A DNA stretch of 64,000 nucleotides from Elysia crispata. Its lineage: Eukaryota; Mollusca; Gastropoda; Plakobranchidae. Position numbers and translations under genes: made by a program. The notes under the pieces are model-generated. The model did not search any database. It was not told the origin of the DNA and saw only the letters and a program-made list of their open reading frames with translations. Below are positions 35,092-46,599 of the stretch, in pieces. Where the stretch lies: NCBI GenBank assembly GCA_033675545.1, contig JAWDGP010002021.1, positions 349,001 to 413,000 on the forward strand, in the 5' to 3' direction. Numbering within the stretch: position 1 is the stretch's first letter; each line of letters starts with the position of its first letter.

Positions 35092-36364
35092 CATTACCGA
35101 AAAAAAGCAAATAAAATAATCCAAGTCCACAAGCTAACGGTTTGAGACTGACTTGAATGACAAGAAAACCAAAAACGAAAGCAAGGACAATCAGAATCAA
35201 CAAGCTAGCAGTATGAGACTGGCTTCCATACCCCCATCCCCTCCAAAAAAAAAAAAAAAAAAGAGTTTAGGACAATCAGAATCAAATAGCTTACGACTTG
35301 AGACTTTCATATTAAAAAGCCAAATTAAGGACAGTCAGAATGCACAAGATATCAACTTGAGACTGACATCCATAACCAAAAAAACAAAAACAAAAAAAAA
35401 AACAACAAACGGATCAACGAAATCAGAATCCCTGAAGTAGCGACTTGGTACTGACGTCCATAACCAAATAAGCGAATCAAGGAAAATCAGAAACCACAAG
35501 TTAACAATTTGAGACTAAAGGCTTGAGACTAAATTCCTTAATAAAAAGGAAATCTTGGTTATTCAAAATCCATACGCTAACATCTTGATACTGACTTCCA
35601 TAACCAAAAAAGCGAATCAAGGAAAATCAGACACCCAAGCTAACAGCTTTAGACTGACTTCCATGACCAAGAACTAAATTAAGAACCATCAGAATCTGTC
35701 ATCTGTCGCCTTGAGACTAACATGCATTAAAAAAAAGGGAATAAAAAAAAAAAAACCACCCGCATCCACAATCTATAACCATGAGACTGACAAACATAAA
35801 AAACCCCCAGTGAATCAAGACAAATCTTATTATACTTGCTGAAGACTTTTTGAAAGAAAATTTGCTAGGTTTGTAATAAGCAGCTTATGTTCTTGGTCTT
35901 TTAAGTTACAATCTTTGTTAGGATCAAGATAAATTCAACCAATTAATGCGTTCTACAGTCTGTGTCAATCTCAAGAAGAGCTCATTGTGACGTCAAATAT
36001 TATAAATCTTTTCTATAAACAAAACAAGTGATATAAACATATATGGAAAATTTTGTTTGACATTAAACTCTAAACATGACCTTTCAAATATCATAGTCAA
36101 AGAGATCTGTGCACTGTAAAGTGTGTTTAGGTGAAAAAAACTTAGGCGTTCAGAATAATTATTATTCTTTATCAATTTAATGCCAAGTTGATAGAGAATA
36201 AAAAAGGATTGCGAAAGAAGTGAGTTCAAAATTTTTGTTCTGCAATTCAAACATTAATACCCTGGATATTTTCTAATATGACTCATGTCACAAGTGAAAA
36301 TGAAAGAGTCGTCTCAAACATGTTGCTATTTGTCCTGATCCGTATGGCTTTGTTTCGCTTTTCC

Positions 36365-37705
36365 GATTCCTGTTGTCTCTGGATCTGCTTCTTCTGTTCA
36401 TGTTGCTCCTGATCCCACTTCTGTTACTGCTGCTCCTGGTCCTGTTGGTGGTCTTGGTCCTGCTGCTCCTGGTCCTGTTGGTGGTCTTGGTCCTGCTGCT
36501 CCTGGTAATGTTGGTGTTCTTGGTGGTGCTGCTGCTGGTCTTGCTACTTCTGGTCCTGCTGCTCCTGGTCCTGTTGGTGGTCTTGGTCCTACTTCTCTTG
36601 GTCCTGTTGGTGGCCTTGGTCCTGCTGCTCCTGGTAATGTTGGTGGTCTTGATCATGCTGCTCCTGGTCCTGTTGGTGGTCTTGGTCCAGCTGCTGCTGG
36701 TCCTGTTGATGGTCTTGGTCCGGCTGCTCCTGGTCTTGCTACTTCTGGTCCTGCTGCTCTTGGTAAGGTTGGTGGTCTTGGTCCTACTTTCCTGGTCCTG
36801 TTGGTGGTCTTGGTCCAGCTGCTGCTGGTCCTGTTGATGGTCTTGGTTTTGCTGCTCCTGATCCTGTTGGTGATCTTGGTCCAGCTGCTGCTGGTCCTGT
36901 TGATGGTCTTGGTTCTGCTGCTCCTGGTCCTGTTGGTGGTCTTGGTCCAGCTGTTGCTGGTCCTGTTGATGGTCTTGGTCCTGCTGCTCTTGGTCCGGTT
37001 GGTGGTCTTCGTCCTGCTGCTCCTGGTCTTGCTACTCCTGGTCCTGCTAGTCCTGGTCCTGTTGGTGGTCTTGGTCCGGCTGCTCTTGGTCTTGCTACTT
37101 CTGGTCCCGCTGCTCCTGGTAATGTTGGTGGTTTTGGTCCTGTTGGTGGTCTTGGTTCTGCTGCTACTGATTCTGTTGGTGGTCTTGGTTCTGCTGCTCC
37201 TGGTTTTGCTACTTCTGGTCCTGCTGTTCTTGGTGGTGCTGCTGCTGGTCTTGCTACTTCTGGTCCTGCTGCTCCTGGCAATGTTGGTGGTCTTGGTCCT
37301 GCAGCTCCTGGTCCTGTTGGTAGTTTTGATTCTGTTGCTTCTGGTCCTGCTGCTCCTGGTACCGCTGCTCTTGATCTTACTTTTGCTTAAAATTCTACTT
37401 CTCTTGGTCCTGCTGCTCTGGCTCCTGTTGGTGGTATTGATCCTGCTGCTCCTGGTCCTGTTGGTGGTCTTTGTCCTGCTGCTTCTGGTACTGTTGGTGG
37501 TCTTGGTTCTGTTGCCCCTGGTACAACTGCTCCTGGTCCCGCTGCTCTTGATCTTACTTTTGTTTATATTGCTACTTCTCCTGGTCCTGTTGCCGCTCTT
37601 TGTCCTGCTTCTCCTGATCCTGTTACTCCTGGTTCAACTTCTCCTGCTCTTAATGCTCCTGATCTTACTTCTCCTAGCCCTGTTGCTGCTCCTGGCCCTA
37701 GAAGA
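36365..37705 (-). repeat. 33-bp coding-like minisatellite encoding Pro/Gly/Ala/Thr-rich repeats
   Basis: On the minus strand the 33-bp unit reads GPRPPTGPGAA, with variants GPEVARPGAA and EPRPSTGPAAA. One frame carries this pattern from about 37700 to 36784, broken by two TAA (near 37565 and 37388). A single shift at AAAG-TAG (near 36790) restores it through to GAAVTEVGSGAT and a stop near 36385. An acceptor-like cactcttctag precedes the array at about 37706. Either this is an exon of a low-complexity structural or secreted protein that has decayed or is mis-assembled, or a non-coding minisatellite. Gly is not every third residue, so it is not a collagen helix. Confidence 0.6.
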
Positions 37706-40700
37706 GTGAGTCACATGACCACACTGCACACTTTCAGGCTTTCAAAGATTGTCTGCTGCCTCTAATCTTAAGCTCCTGGAGGGAGTTTGCAGTATAAACA
37801 TCCATGGGGGAAATGTCTCCACAGGCTTTACCTTTTGCTGCTACTTGCAGTGTTTTCTTTGCCTCTGAAAAAGTTGTAAATAGTTTTTTTTATTTAAAAA
37901 ATCAGATCAGAAGAGATTGCAGAAACTTTGCCTTTTATTGACTGAGAAAAGAACCCTAACAAAAAGAAATATTCCTTGTTTCAAAATGCCTTAGTCTATC
38001 CTGTGAATTCAAAATTTCCTTATACAAGGAAAAGTTAATGATACAAGGCCAGTTCAATCTGCAATTGAATTTCTCCCAAGCAAAGCCAAAAACTCACCAG
38101 ACTAAATTCATCCTATAATTTTTTAATTTAAAGTAAGAGATGGAAAACTGTTTTAAGAATGTTTCTTTTTTGTGTGGATTCCATTAACTTTCATTCTGTT
38201 AACCTATCTAACCGTTTAAAACTGTTCCCGCTAAAAAAATGCGGCTACAATTTTAATATCGGTTCGCAAATAATTGCAAGATTTGAAGGGCTGTAAACAA
38301 AGTAAAGTTAACTCTGCCACAAGCACAGCACTCCGAAACGTGAGAGTTCGTGAATTTTAGTTAGGCAGCGGCAGGGAGCTCGGGCGCCCATAAATAACAT
38401 CCCATAGAGATACCTGTCTAGGGATCAACATGGGTCAGGCATGAGATACTTGCACCTGCAGTTCCGGTGTGCTTTAGCCGCAAAATGGCAATTTTTAATT
38501 CATTGTACCTTTTTAATGATGATTATCCTCTAAGAGTGACATTCTTAATAGAGAGAGCAAAAGCCGAATTGAAAAATTGTGAAAACCATATATTCTTATC
38601 ACAATTTTGCGTTAAAAATGGATATTTTTTAATTTGTTTTTCCCTTTAACAGGCGATTATTTTTTTAAAAGTTAGCTCATTTGAAAATGAAAGGTATATT
38701 CTGCCTTGTAGTAAACTTCATGTCCATTAATCTTTTTGTTTAGTTGCAAAATTAAAACATTTTAGTCATGTGGTTTTCCAAAGCCTCCAGTTTCTGTAAC
38801 GGTTTGGAATTTTATTAAGGCATTACAGCGTTAGCTCAGTTACTGCAGTGAAAAATTCATGGAATAATGATCATCTCTGTATAAACTTACTATGCGGACC
38901 ATGCGGTCAACCTAGTTTCGAGAAAACTCGGAAAAAAGGCGAAACTAAAACTAACAGAATCCGTATGATTTTTAGTTAAGAATTCTTTAAAAAGACTTGT
39001 TATCAACGTTGCTTTTGTGGAACCTATTCAACCAAGAGTACAGAAAATTAATGCTATACATACAGATTGATGGGTTAGATAGTATTACTGGAACCACCTC
39101 AGTTCCAAGGCTAGGCTTAAAAGATCAAAAGACATTTTGTACTTAAAGTGCAACTTTTTTCTGCTAATTTGCTTGATTTGTCTGGTCCATAAGGCACTTG
39201 TCATCCCAATTGGTGTTTGATGTTCAGATTTTAAGTGCATGCAAGATACATTGGTCGCTTGGAGGATACAAGTTTCAAGAGCATGAGAAACCAAATCGAG
39301 GCTCTCAGAAAAGAGTCTGAGATATGAAAGAGTGAGATATTCTTCAAGTATTGCTTCACTCCATTGAGACAAATGTCGTTGAATCTCACCTCTCATCTAT
39401 TTCTACACATTCTCCTAGGCATTGTCCTGAGATAGCACAAGGAACTTCAAAAGAGACCATGCCTTTCATCTCAAATTTAACTCAGGACCAGATGTCAACG
39501 TCAGAGTCAGAGAAATCGCTACAGAAATATGGGAACACCTGGAAAATACATGTCATTTGGGGTAACACAATTTGAAGTTTGTGTGGCCCCAGTGGAAACC
39601 AGGAAGTCCCAAGGATTTAATGAATCTCGAAACAGAACTAGTGAAGACTTGATTGCGTAAAGAGAAGAGGGTGGAAATTTAAAGAACAGACAAGAGTTTT
39701 CTAAGAATGCCCTTAATATCAGACAGGTACTGTTTAAGGTCACTACCCCCATCTCACTTATAAAACATGATCGGAACAAGATTGGAGGAGTAATGCATAG
39801 AATATTTACAATCAAATTATTAAAAACTACAGAAGAGATAGCATATATCCGAAATGAACTAGAAAGACTGATTTTCATTTATAAAAGCCTCATCTTTAGA
39901 TCCCTTCTTGCTTCCACACAGAGCAAAGAGAAGCTAAGACTACTAGATTAAAATAGACATAGCTTTATGAATGGATTAAAATGATTATAGCAATAATTTG
40001 TTAATCGAATTCCATGCTTATTACTCGCATTTAAATGCTGAACTTTCCTAGATAAATAATAAAATGTAAGATTTTTAGGTATGGCTCAAAGAGTAACCAT
40101 ATGCAGTGATAGTGCAGAAGTAGCTGCCAAATCCTTTAACACCAGAACGATTACAATAGTGGATTAGATATTTGGTGTAGATCAATGATAAGATTCTATG
40201 AAATATTGAGTGTAAATTCAAATTAAAAAATCTATCGTTTCAAATATTATCATTTTTAAGATAACCAATTTGTTTTAAATTGACACCTGACTCCTTTTTT
40301 TTTTAGCTCAATTTAAAATTGTATATCTTTTGAACCATTAAACTTAAAGACACCTTTCTTTTTTCAAATCCCAGATTTACTGTTCAGCTACTTATGTTCA
40401 AAATGTTGAAAAATGCATTGTAATAACTTTTAATTCATGGCACAAATTACAAGATACCCAAATCAAGGCACAGGCCTTGGTGTATCAGATAGCGGGCACG
40501 TAAAATGACTTTTCGTGCCCGCTTTAAGATTTGGCACTTATTGCCACACTCGCCCTCAGCCTGGCTTAAAAATGCCGCTCTTAAGGCGCCGTGCAAGATT
40601 ATGTGAAAGCTCTCTTGAATGAAAGGCGCAATACTACTTACTCCTGTACGATCAGACATTGGTTGCCATTGTAAAATAAAAAAGCAAACATCTAGATTAG

Positions 40701-42200
40701 GATCTATAGATCATTACTTTTAACATATATTTGTCATTTGAATTTTTTCACAACCCAGAACTTTCCTATAAGAATCTGCTGATAATTGTTGACATTTCTG
40801 TTTTTAATTATCAAATTGAACAAAATTAATGGCAAATATAATTCAGCTCAACACCTCATTGCTAAACAGACACATTCTAAGTTTTCCAAATAGGGGCAAA
40901 ATTTTCTGCAGGCTGTGCCATTTTCTTTTTTCTTTTTTTCTTTTTTTTTTGTTTATTTTTATTATAGGACAAAATTGTAAATTGAGGCACACACGAAAAC
41001 TGGAAATGTAAACAATGCTAAGAAATTTGAAAATGAATACAGGCCAGTTAGAAAGCAAAAGACAATTTTTTTACATACAGGATTGTAGCAGTTTACTGAA
41101 ATTATTAAGATAAAATTGATACGTGCACATGCAATGAAGGGTGCTTTCTTCTCCAGGTCTTATAGGCACTGTGTTTTGTATGAATAATAAATATTTTGTA
41201 AGCGTTTGTATGAAACTTTTTTTCTTTGTTTTATTTTATGTATTAAATAACAATAGATCAGTCAAGAGATAAAAAAAATCTATCCGCTCATTGCTTGGTA
41301 ATAATTTTTTTTTGCAATCATTGGAAATTTTAATAACAACTTTTGCCATTTTCTTTGATAATATCATTTGCAAATTTCCACAGGGTCAGTATTACGAATA
41401 GCAATTTCATTCTTTGTTCCTTCAGCTGTATAAAGTTGATTTTAATATCCTAATTAAAACTGATATTTTCATCTGTCCATATGCCTTGAAAGTGAAATAA
41501 GTTTCATATATCAGTGTAATGACTTTAACAGTGTTAAAGCTCTCTGCTTTCTCTTTGTTTCTGATTTGCAGAAGCATTTAAAAGTTAATTGAATAGTTTA
41601 CATATCTGTGAATGTATTCAATACAAAAGAAGGTTACTTACAGTTAAACATAAATACTCACCATAATTGGTGAAGTCACTGTTTTCTACCTGTCCAGGTT
41701 ATGTCTGTTTTCCTTGAGTGTTTGGCTGTCAGATGTCCGAGTGTAAACGGTATAAAATTACAGTGATGTCTCTAAAGTAATAAGAATGGCCAACAAGTCT
41801 TAGAAATTTATTCTAAAATATTGTTTAGCTCAATATTTAAATGAATCCATCTATTTGAGAAAATTATGGACTAGAGACCATGACTGCCAATCCTTGCAAC
41901 AGGTCTAGCACATGAAGAAGGAGAAGGAAGAAGAAGAAGAGGCGAAGAATAATCTATCTCGGCCTATACTAATTGCTTATATTTATAGCATGATTCTTAA
42001 AAGGCTGTAGTGCACTAACAAAACCTACACAAGCTATATTTGAAGGCACATTGATTTGACGAGCTTAAGTATGGCAGTGCTCAGCAGAGTTACAAACAGG
42101 CTCAGATTTTAAATGATAAAAAATAGCACGCCCTTTGACTTATGTTTGCGTCTGCATCTGCTGCCATGCTACTGAGAAAGTGGCTTGTTACTCCACCTTT
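37706..42200. other. AT-rich stretch without a recognised gene
   Basis: No known domain is readable. Notable items are an unrecognised 103-codon minus-strand frame (39085-39396) and a 70-codon minus-strand frame (40447-40659) with a 9-bp perfect hairpin GCGGGCACG/CGTGCCCGC at 40492-40522. Otherwise there are long A/T runs. Confidence 0.45.
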
Positions 42201-42202
42201 AA

Positions 42203-42555
42203 TCAATCAGTGACCTGCTCTCCAGTATGGGCAATCATGACCTTCCACACATCTCTATCCCTCGTTGCTTTTAGTGCATCTGTCACTCGACCTACATTTA
42301 GCTGCTTTGTTAGTCCATACAAAATCTTTTCTCCTTGCTTTTCCCTGCTGCATTTTCCTTAGATCATTCCAGTTTTCACAAGATGTCCTTGTATCTCCAT
42401 TCTCATCACTTGGCCCAAAAAGGTTGCTTGGCATTTACGTATTCTTTTTATGAATTATCTTTTGCATGTGTCAGATTCTTGTAACACCGTTTTGTTCTAA
42501 GCAATCCATGAGAATCGTAGCATTCTCCGTAGGAACCACATTTCTGTTGCCAGTT
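42203..42555 (-). pseudogene. LINE reverse-transcriptase C-terminal fragment
   Basis: Minus-strand reading EMWFLRRMLRFSWI, then RIRKCQATFLGQVMRMEIQG and HLVKTGMI, then REKQGEKILYGLTKQLNVGR and VTDALKATRDRDVWKVMIAH followed by a stop. The order EMW-x-x-RRMLRI...R-x-L-x-FLGH-x-MR...HL-x-x-TG-x-I-x-G...DAWK is the C-terminal tail after the reverse transcriptase of many animal LINE polyproteins. Frameshifts separate the blocks; the catalytic part is absent. Confidence 0.75.
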
Positions 42556-42701
42556 TCTTTTATAGCTCTTTTGAAATTGGATATAAAGATAAAGAAAGCA
42601 GTCAAACAACGTTAGAAGCTGAGACAGACGAAGCTAGATCTAAGGATCTAAAAATGCAAGTGACTGTAAATAAAGAAATAAATAGTATAGAAAAACGAAC
42701 C

Positions 42702-42941
42702 ACAAACCTAGATCTAGCTCGAGAACGACAAAGAAGGCGAAAGACGTGAAAAAAATACTAACAGATGAAAGCATCTATTTTTGTAGATGTGGATGGCTCA
42801 GTGATTAAGAGCCTGGTCTTGTCTTGGCAAGGCGATGGTTGCCGCATCGAGGTGCAGGTTCGATCCCTGTTCATTTCATCTGTTATTATGTTTTCACGTC
42901 TTTCGTCTTCTTTGTCGGTCTCGAGCTAGATGTAGGTTTGT
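42702..42941. mobile_element. Foldback element with tRNA-like loop
   Basis: Arms of about 70 bp (42702-42771 and 42871-42941) are inverted copies, sharing CTAGCTCGAGA(a/c)CGACAAAGAA and GACGAAAGACGTGAAAA. The roughly 100-bp loop has TGGCTCAGTGATTAAGAGCC (A-box-like, from 42793) and GGTTCGATCCC (B-box-like, from 42858), with GGCAAGGCGATGG shared with the SINE-like repeat at 22797. Confidence 0.65.
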
Positions 42942-43949
42942 AATTTTTTTTTTTTTAATCTATTGAAATTGGATAATCATTGTTTCGATTGATGACCATT
43001 ACTTCCGTCTTTTTGCTGTTGAATTGCAACCCTTTCTTTCTGCTTTATAACTGTTTCCAAGGGTTATGGAAATTGACATAGGTATAATAAAACCTCCATA
43101 TTTCAAAATTGAGGCCCGCCACCATCTCTCCCCACCCCTTTCTACAGATGAATACTTAACTCTTAGTACTCAAATTCCCACCTCTCATAAGAAGTCGTAG
43201 AAACAACTGATCCAAGATCTCTTCTAACAGGAGATTATGAAACTCGAATATATCTTATTTGAACGGAAGTAAAAATTCTGTAATTAATAATTTTCATGAA
43301 TACTTAACTTTTAAGTACAGTGCATCGGAAGCTTTTCTTTTAAAACTTTTATGTCTAATATAAAAGATTATAACTCCTTTCTTTCATGATTTTGTTCGAT
43401 ACCGAGAATGTATGTTTATTTGAAAAAAGCCATAACAGGCAGATCGATCTTTTTGAAAGTTGATTATAATGGTCATAGGCCTTGTCTGCACACAAACTCA
43501 ACTTGTTAGTCATGAGCAATGAAGGCAAGCTTTAATAAATCTATTTAAAATAAACATCCTGATCTAAGGGAACTTAGAGATAAGTTTCGTCCTAAAAAGT
43601 GTAAAATTTACTTGCTTCAGGACACCACTTTTCTGGCAGGAATTTTGCTTTAAGGGAACTGCTATAAAAATAATATAAATGCTCATCCTTGTAAGACTCA
43701 AACAGACCAGGATATATTAAGCTGCAGCTCCAGCTCAAAGTTATACTATAATTATAGTTGTCTGCTCCTCTCGCTCATTACCCTGGTCCATCTATGCCTG
43801 TTCTGTTGGTCTTGAACCTGCTCTTTTTCTTGCTGTTGACCTTCATTGATAAATCTAAGGCAGAAACAGCTCAAGAGTAAAGTGATGTCATCGCTTGCGA
43901 TGCTCTCTTAGACTGTGAGGTATGTGTTTGTGTGTGTGTCTTTATGTAT

Positions 43950-43950
<1 letters not shown>
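42942..43950. other. Stretch without a recognised gene
   Basis: AT-rich. Around 43770-43840 a CTGTTCTGTTGGTCTTGAAC stretch resembles the 36.4-37.7 kb minisatellite but is too short to classify. Confidence 0.4.

Positions 43951-43952
<2 letters not shown>

Positions 43953-44003
<51 letters not shown>
43953..44003. repeat. (TA)n microsatellite
   Basis: About 50 bp of alternating TA followed by a short CACACA run. Confidence 0.95.
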
Positions 44004-44010
<7 letters not shown>

Positions 44011-44344
44011 CAAACCATATATTTCTACCACAGAAAAGCAATATTGACATCTGCAGATTTATTTTTAAAAAGCAAGCAAGTCTTTAAGCTAGGAGTAAAA
44101 TTCTAGCCTATCTAAATGGATTAAAAAAAATCCCCAACAAATTTGACATTTTGTTCATAATGATACAAGTAACTCAGTTCAATGCTTGATTAACATAAAA
44201 CAATACATTGATATTTGCAGATCTCAAGCAGCTTAGAACAAGTTCTACTATAACACTGCAAAAATCCACTCTTGCACTTACTTTTGCGATTGCCACTTAA
44301 TCCTGGCTTGGAAAAACAGTTGACTTAAAAAAAAGCGTAATTCA

Positions 44345-44565
44345 GTCGGGAGATTTCTAATTGCTCCTTGTTCTGTTCCATCTTTGTTTTGCCCATTTCG
44401 ACTTCACTGTGTCATGTCCTGTTTCATCTGAGTCTGTTTTGTCGATAACAACCATTGTTGCTCCATGTTCTCTTCCATCTTTGTTTTGTTGAATTCGATC
44501 GTTCTGGTCCATGTTCTCTTACATCTTTGTCTATTTTGCTGATTTTTAACTTGCTCTATCATGTC
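44345..44565. repeat. Minisatellite with units of about 45-48 bp, about four copies
   Basis: Units share CCATGTTCTCTTCCATCTTT and GTTTTGTTGAA-like ends, seen at about 44360, 44405, 44465 and 44510. No frame is convincingly coding on either strand. Confidence 0.6.
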
Positions 44566-45244
44566 CATCTGGCCGTTTGAATCAGTGATGGATGATTCTA
44601 CTACACAATTGACTCTGACATCAAAGTGTTCACTTCACAATTTGTTTTAGAACAAAAATAATCTTTTCAGAAAATGTTTTTTTAGGCTATGGAGAAAATG
44701 TTTCTTGATTAAAAAAAAACGAATCAAAATAAGTTGCAAAATGTCTTTAACCCAGAAATGGTTTTAGTTTATCCAAGTTTTGCATTATCTACGAGTAAAA
44801 CCCAACAGCAGACCTCAGCATATCTCAGTTAAATCACAAACGCCTTTACCTTGAAGGAATAACTGTAATAAATTTAAAGATAATCATAGAAAACGATAAA
44901 AGTGAGTTCCATCGATGAATTTAATGTGCTCTCACATTAGCATGAGAATCACCACCTAAAGTAACCAAAACCTAATTTGCTCGGAAGAATTATTGTCCCA
45001 TGTAAAGCCCTTATAATACCTACCCTCATAGACAATGATATATTTAGCTGCTCAATGTCTGAGCTGTAAACCTACTACTTCCTCTGACTGACTGATCTTC
45101 TTTGCTTCTTATTCATGGTTCCTGTCCTACTACTCCTTTTCCACTGCTCCTTTGTCCCGCTCAATGTGTTCCTGTTTCGCTGCTCCTGGGGCTACCACTT
45201 GTATGGCTACTGCTTTTGTGTAGTGTAATGTTTTATAATCTTTT

Positions 45245-45770
45245 TACACAACAGTTGCTCTCATCAGTATTTTTCTTTCAGAGAGCATTTTGTATAATTA
45301 TGTTTATATTTCAAAACCAAAGAAAGCACCATTTTTTACAACAAATTATGTAAATAACACCTCTAATTAAATACTGCCTATGCTCTAGATTCGTTTATCA
45401 AAGATTCCAATTGCCAGGTACAGGACAAAGAGCCGAAAGTCAGGAGAAGAAAGAAAGGGGCAGATAAACCAACGCAAGGAGCAAGAAGTTGGGAGTGAGC
45501 AGGCAAAGATGCAGAATCACAACTCTTAGATTCAGCAGCTTTTATCCTAATTAGACAGTGTGAGTCTTGTCTATATATCTTATATTACATTTGCAAGTAT
45601 TTTTCTTTCAGATAACACTTTGTATAATCATGCATGTACTAAAATACTGAAGTAAAGACTATTATATATTGCAGACTATGTTTATATACAATATTTCTCT
45701 TCAAATGTTTTTTTTAATACTCTAGATTCATTAATTACAGATTTCGTCTGCCATGCACAGAACAAGAAGC
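45245..45770 (+). repeat. Tandem duplication, period about 340 bp
   Basis: CAGTATTTTTCTTTCAGAGA with TTTTGTATAATTATG near 45266 recurs as CAAGTATTTTTCTTTCAGATA with TTTGTATAATCATG near 45595. CTCTAGATTCGTTTATCAAAG near 45385 recurs as CTCTAGATTCATTAATTACAG near 45722, ahead of ACAGGACAAAGAGC/ACAGAACAAGAAGC. Each copy contains a strong splice-acceptor-like tttttctttcag. No coding frame is conserved between the copies. Confidence 0.6.
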
Positions 45771-45799
45771 AGCTAGGTTAGAAGCGTGAGTCGTGAGTT

Positions 45800-46375
45800 T
45801 ATGACAGTCCCTTAAAAAGGGGGCGTAGGGTGTAAGTCGAGTAATATTGTATAATAGCCCCTTAAAAAAGGGGCAAGCGGTGTAAGTCGAGGGTAAAATG
45901 AGTCAACAGTTACTTCATTTCATGAAATTCTTAGGTGCATGAGAGCACCTTAAAGAACTCAGGGTGTAAATTGACAGGTAAAATAGGTCCGCAGCCACGT
46001 CCTTTCATTTAAGTCTGAAGTACACAATAGCCCCTTGAAAGGAGGCTTACGGTGTAAGTCGACAGGTAAAATAGGTCTGCAGTCATGTGTTTTTCAGAGC
46101 ATATTAGCCTCTTAAAAACAGGAGCGAACAGTGTAAGTGTAAGTGCAAATAGCTCCGCAGTCAGTTTTTTGAAAGTGCTCAGTACAAAATAGCCTCTTAA
46201 GCAAACGGGTATGCGGTGTAAGTCGGCAGGTCAAACTGGTCTGCTTGTAACATTGTAAGCCCCATAGCACATGGGCCAAAGGTGTCAGTCCGCCAATAGA
46301 GTAGCCCCAGTCACATGATTGTAAACCCACAGGGCATATTAGCTTATTACCATACAAGAATGGTATAAGTCCACG
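45800..46375. repeat. Hairpin-unit array 1 (CCCCTTAAAAAAGGGG type)
   Basis: About eight degenerate units of 70-90 bp. Each starts ATAGCCCCTTAAAA...GGGG-like and continues GCGGTGTAAGTCGACAGG, TAAAATAGGTCTGCAGTCA. Units begin near 45803, 45854, 45944, 46026, 46103, 46189, 46256 and 46336. The left part of the unit folds on itself (AGCCCCTT/AAGGGGC). Confidence 0.8.
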
Positions 46376-46599
46376 TACCATAATTATTCGCGCCTTAATT
46401 TGTTGGGCGTAAATCTGTACTACATACAAATCCCTCTTACACAAGAGAGAAGCCTGAAAGATTTAAATACAAAATCTCAAATTTAAAGTTCAAGGCTCGG
46501 AATATGAACAATCTTAACAATACAGCTTAGTGCCGCTTGGTCTCGAGAAAAAGGCTGGAAATAAAATAAGATTTGCATAGAAGAATGATGATCAGTTCA

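Larger units (their letters stand above)
33050..35830. repeat. Degenerate roughly 70-bp satellite array
   Basis: Recurrent blocks are CTTGAGACTGACTTCCATAA, CCAAAAAAGCGAATCAAGG and AATCAGAATCCACAAGCTAA, spaced mostly 60-80 bp over 2.8 kb, at for example 33331, 33409, 33583, 34349, 34655, 35140, 35212 and 35357. Unit lengths vary through A-run expansion. A different sequence of about 160 bp is inserted twice (33686 and 34923). Confidence 0.85.

Noticed and set aside
36365..37705. Collagen triple-helix domain
   Set aside because: The repeat period is 11 residues and Gly is not at every third position.
36373..37709. Long Leu/Val-rich plus-strand frames (154 and 302 codons)
   Set aside because: They are the opposite-strand reading of the 33-bp minisatellite. 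The plus-strand product is a monotonous Leu/Val string, while the minus strand gives a structured repeat.
42793..42870. A functional tRNA gene
   Set aside because: A- and B-box-like motifs are present but no cloverleaf with matching acceptor stem could be drawn; it sits in the loop of a foldback repeat.
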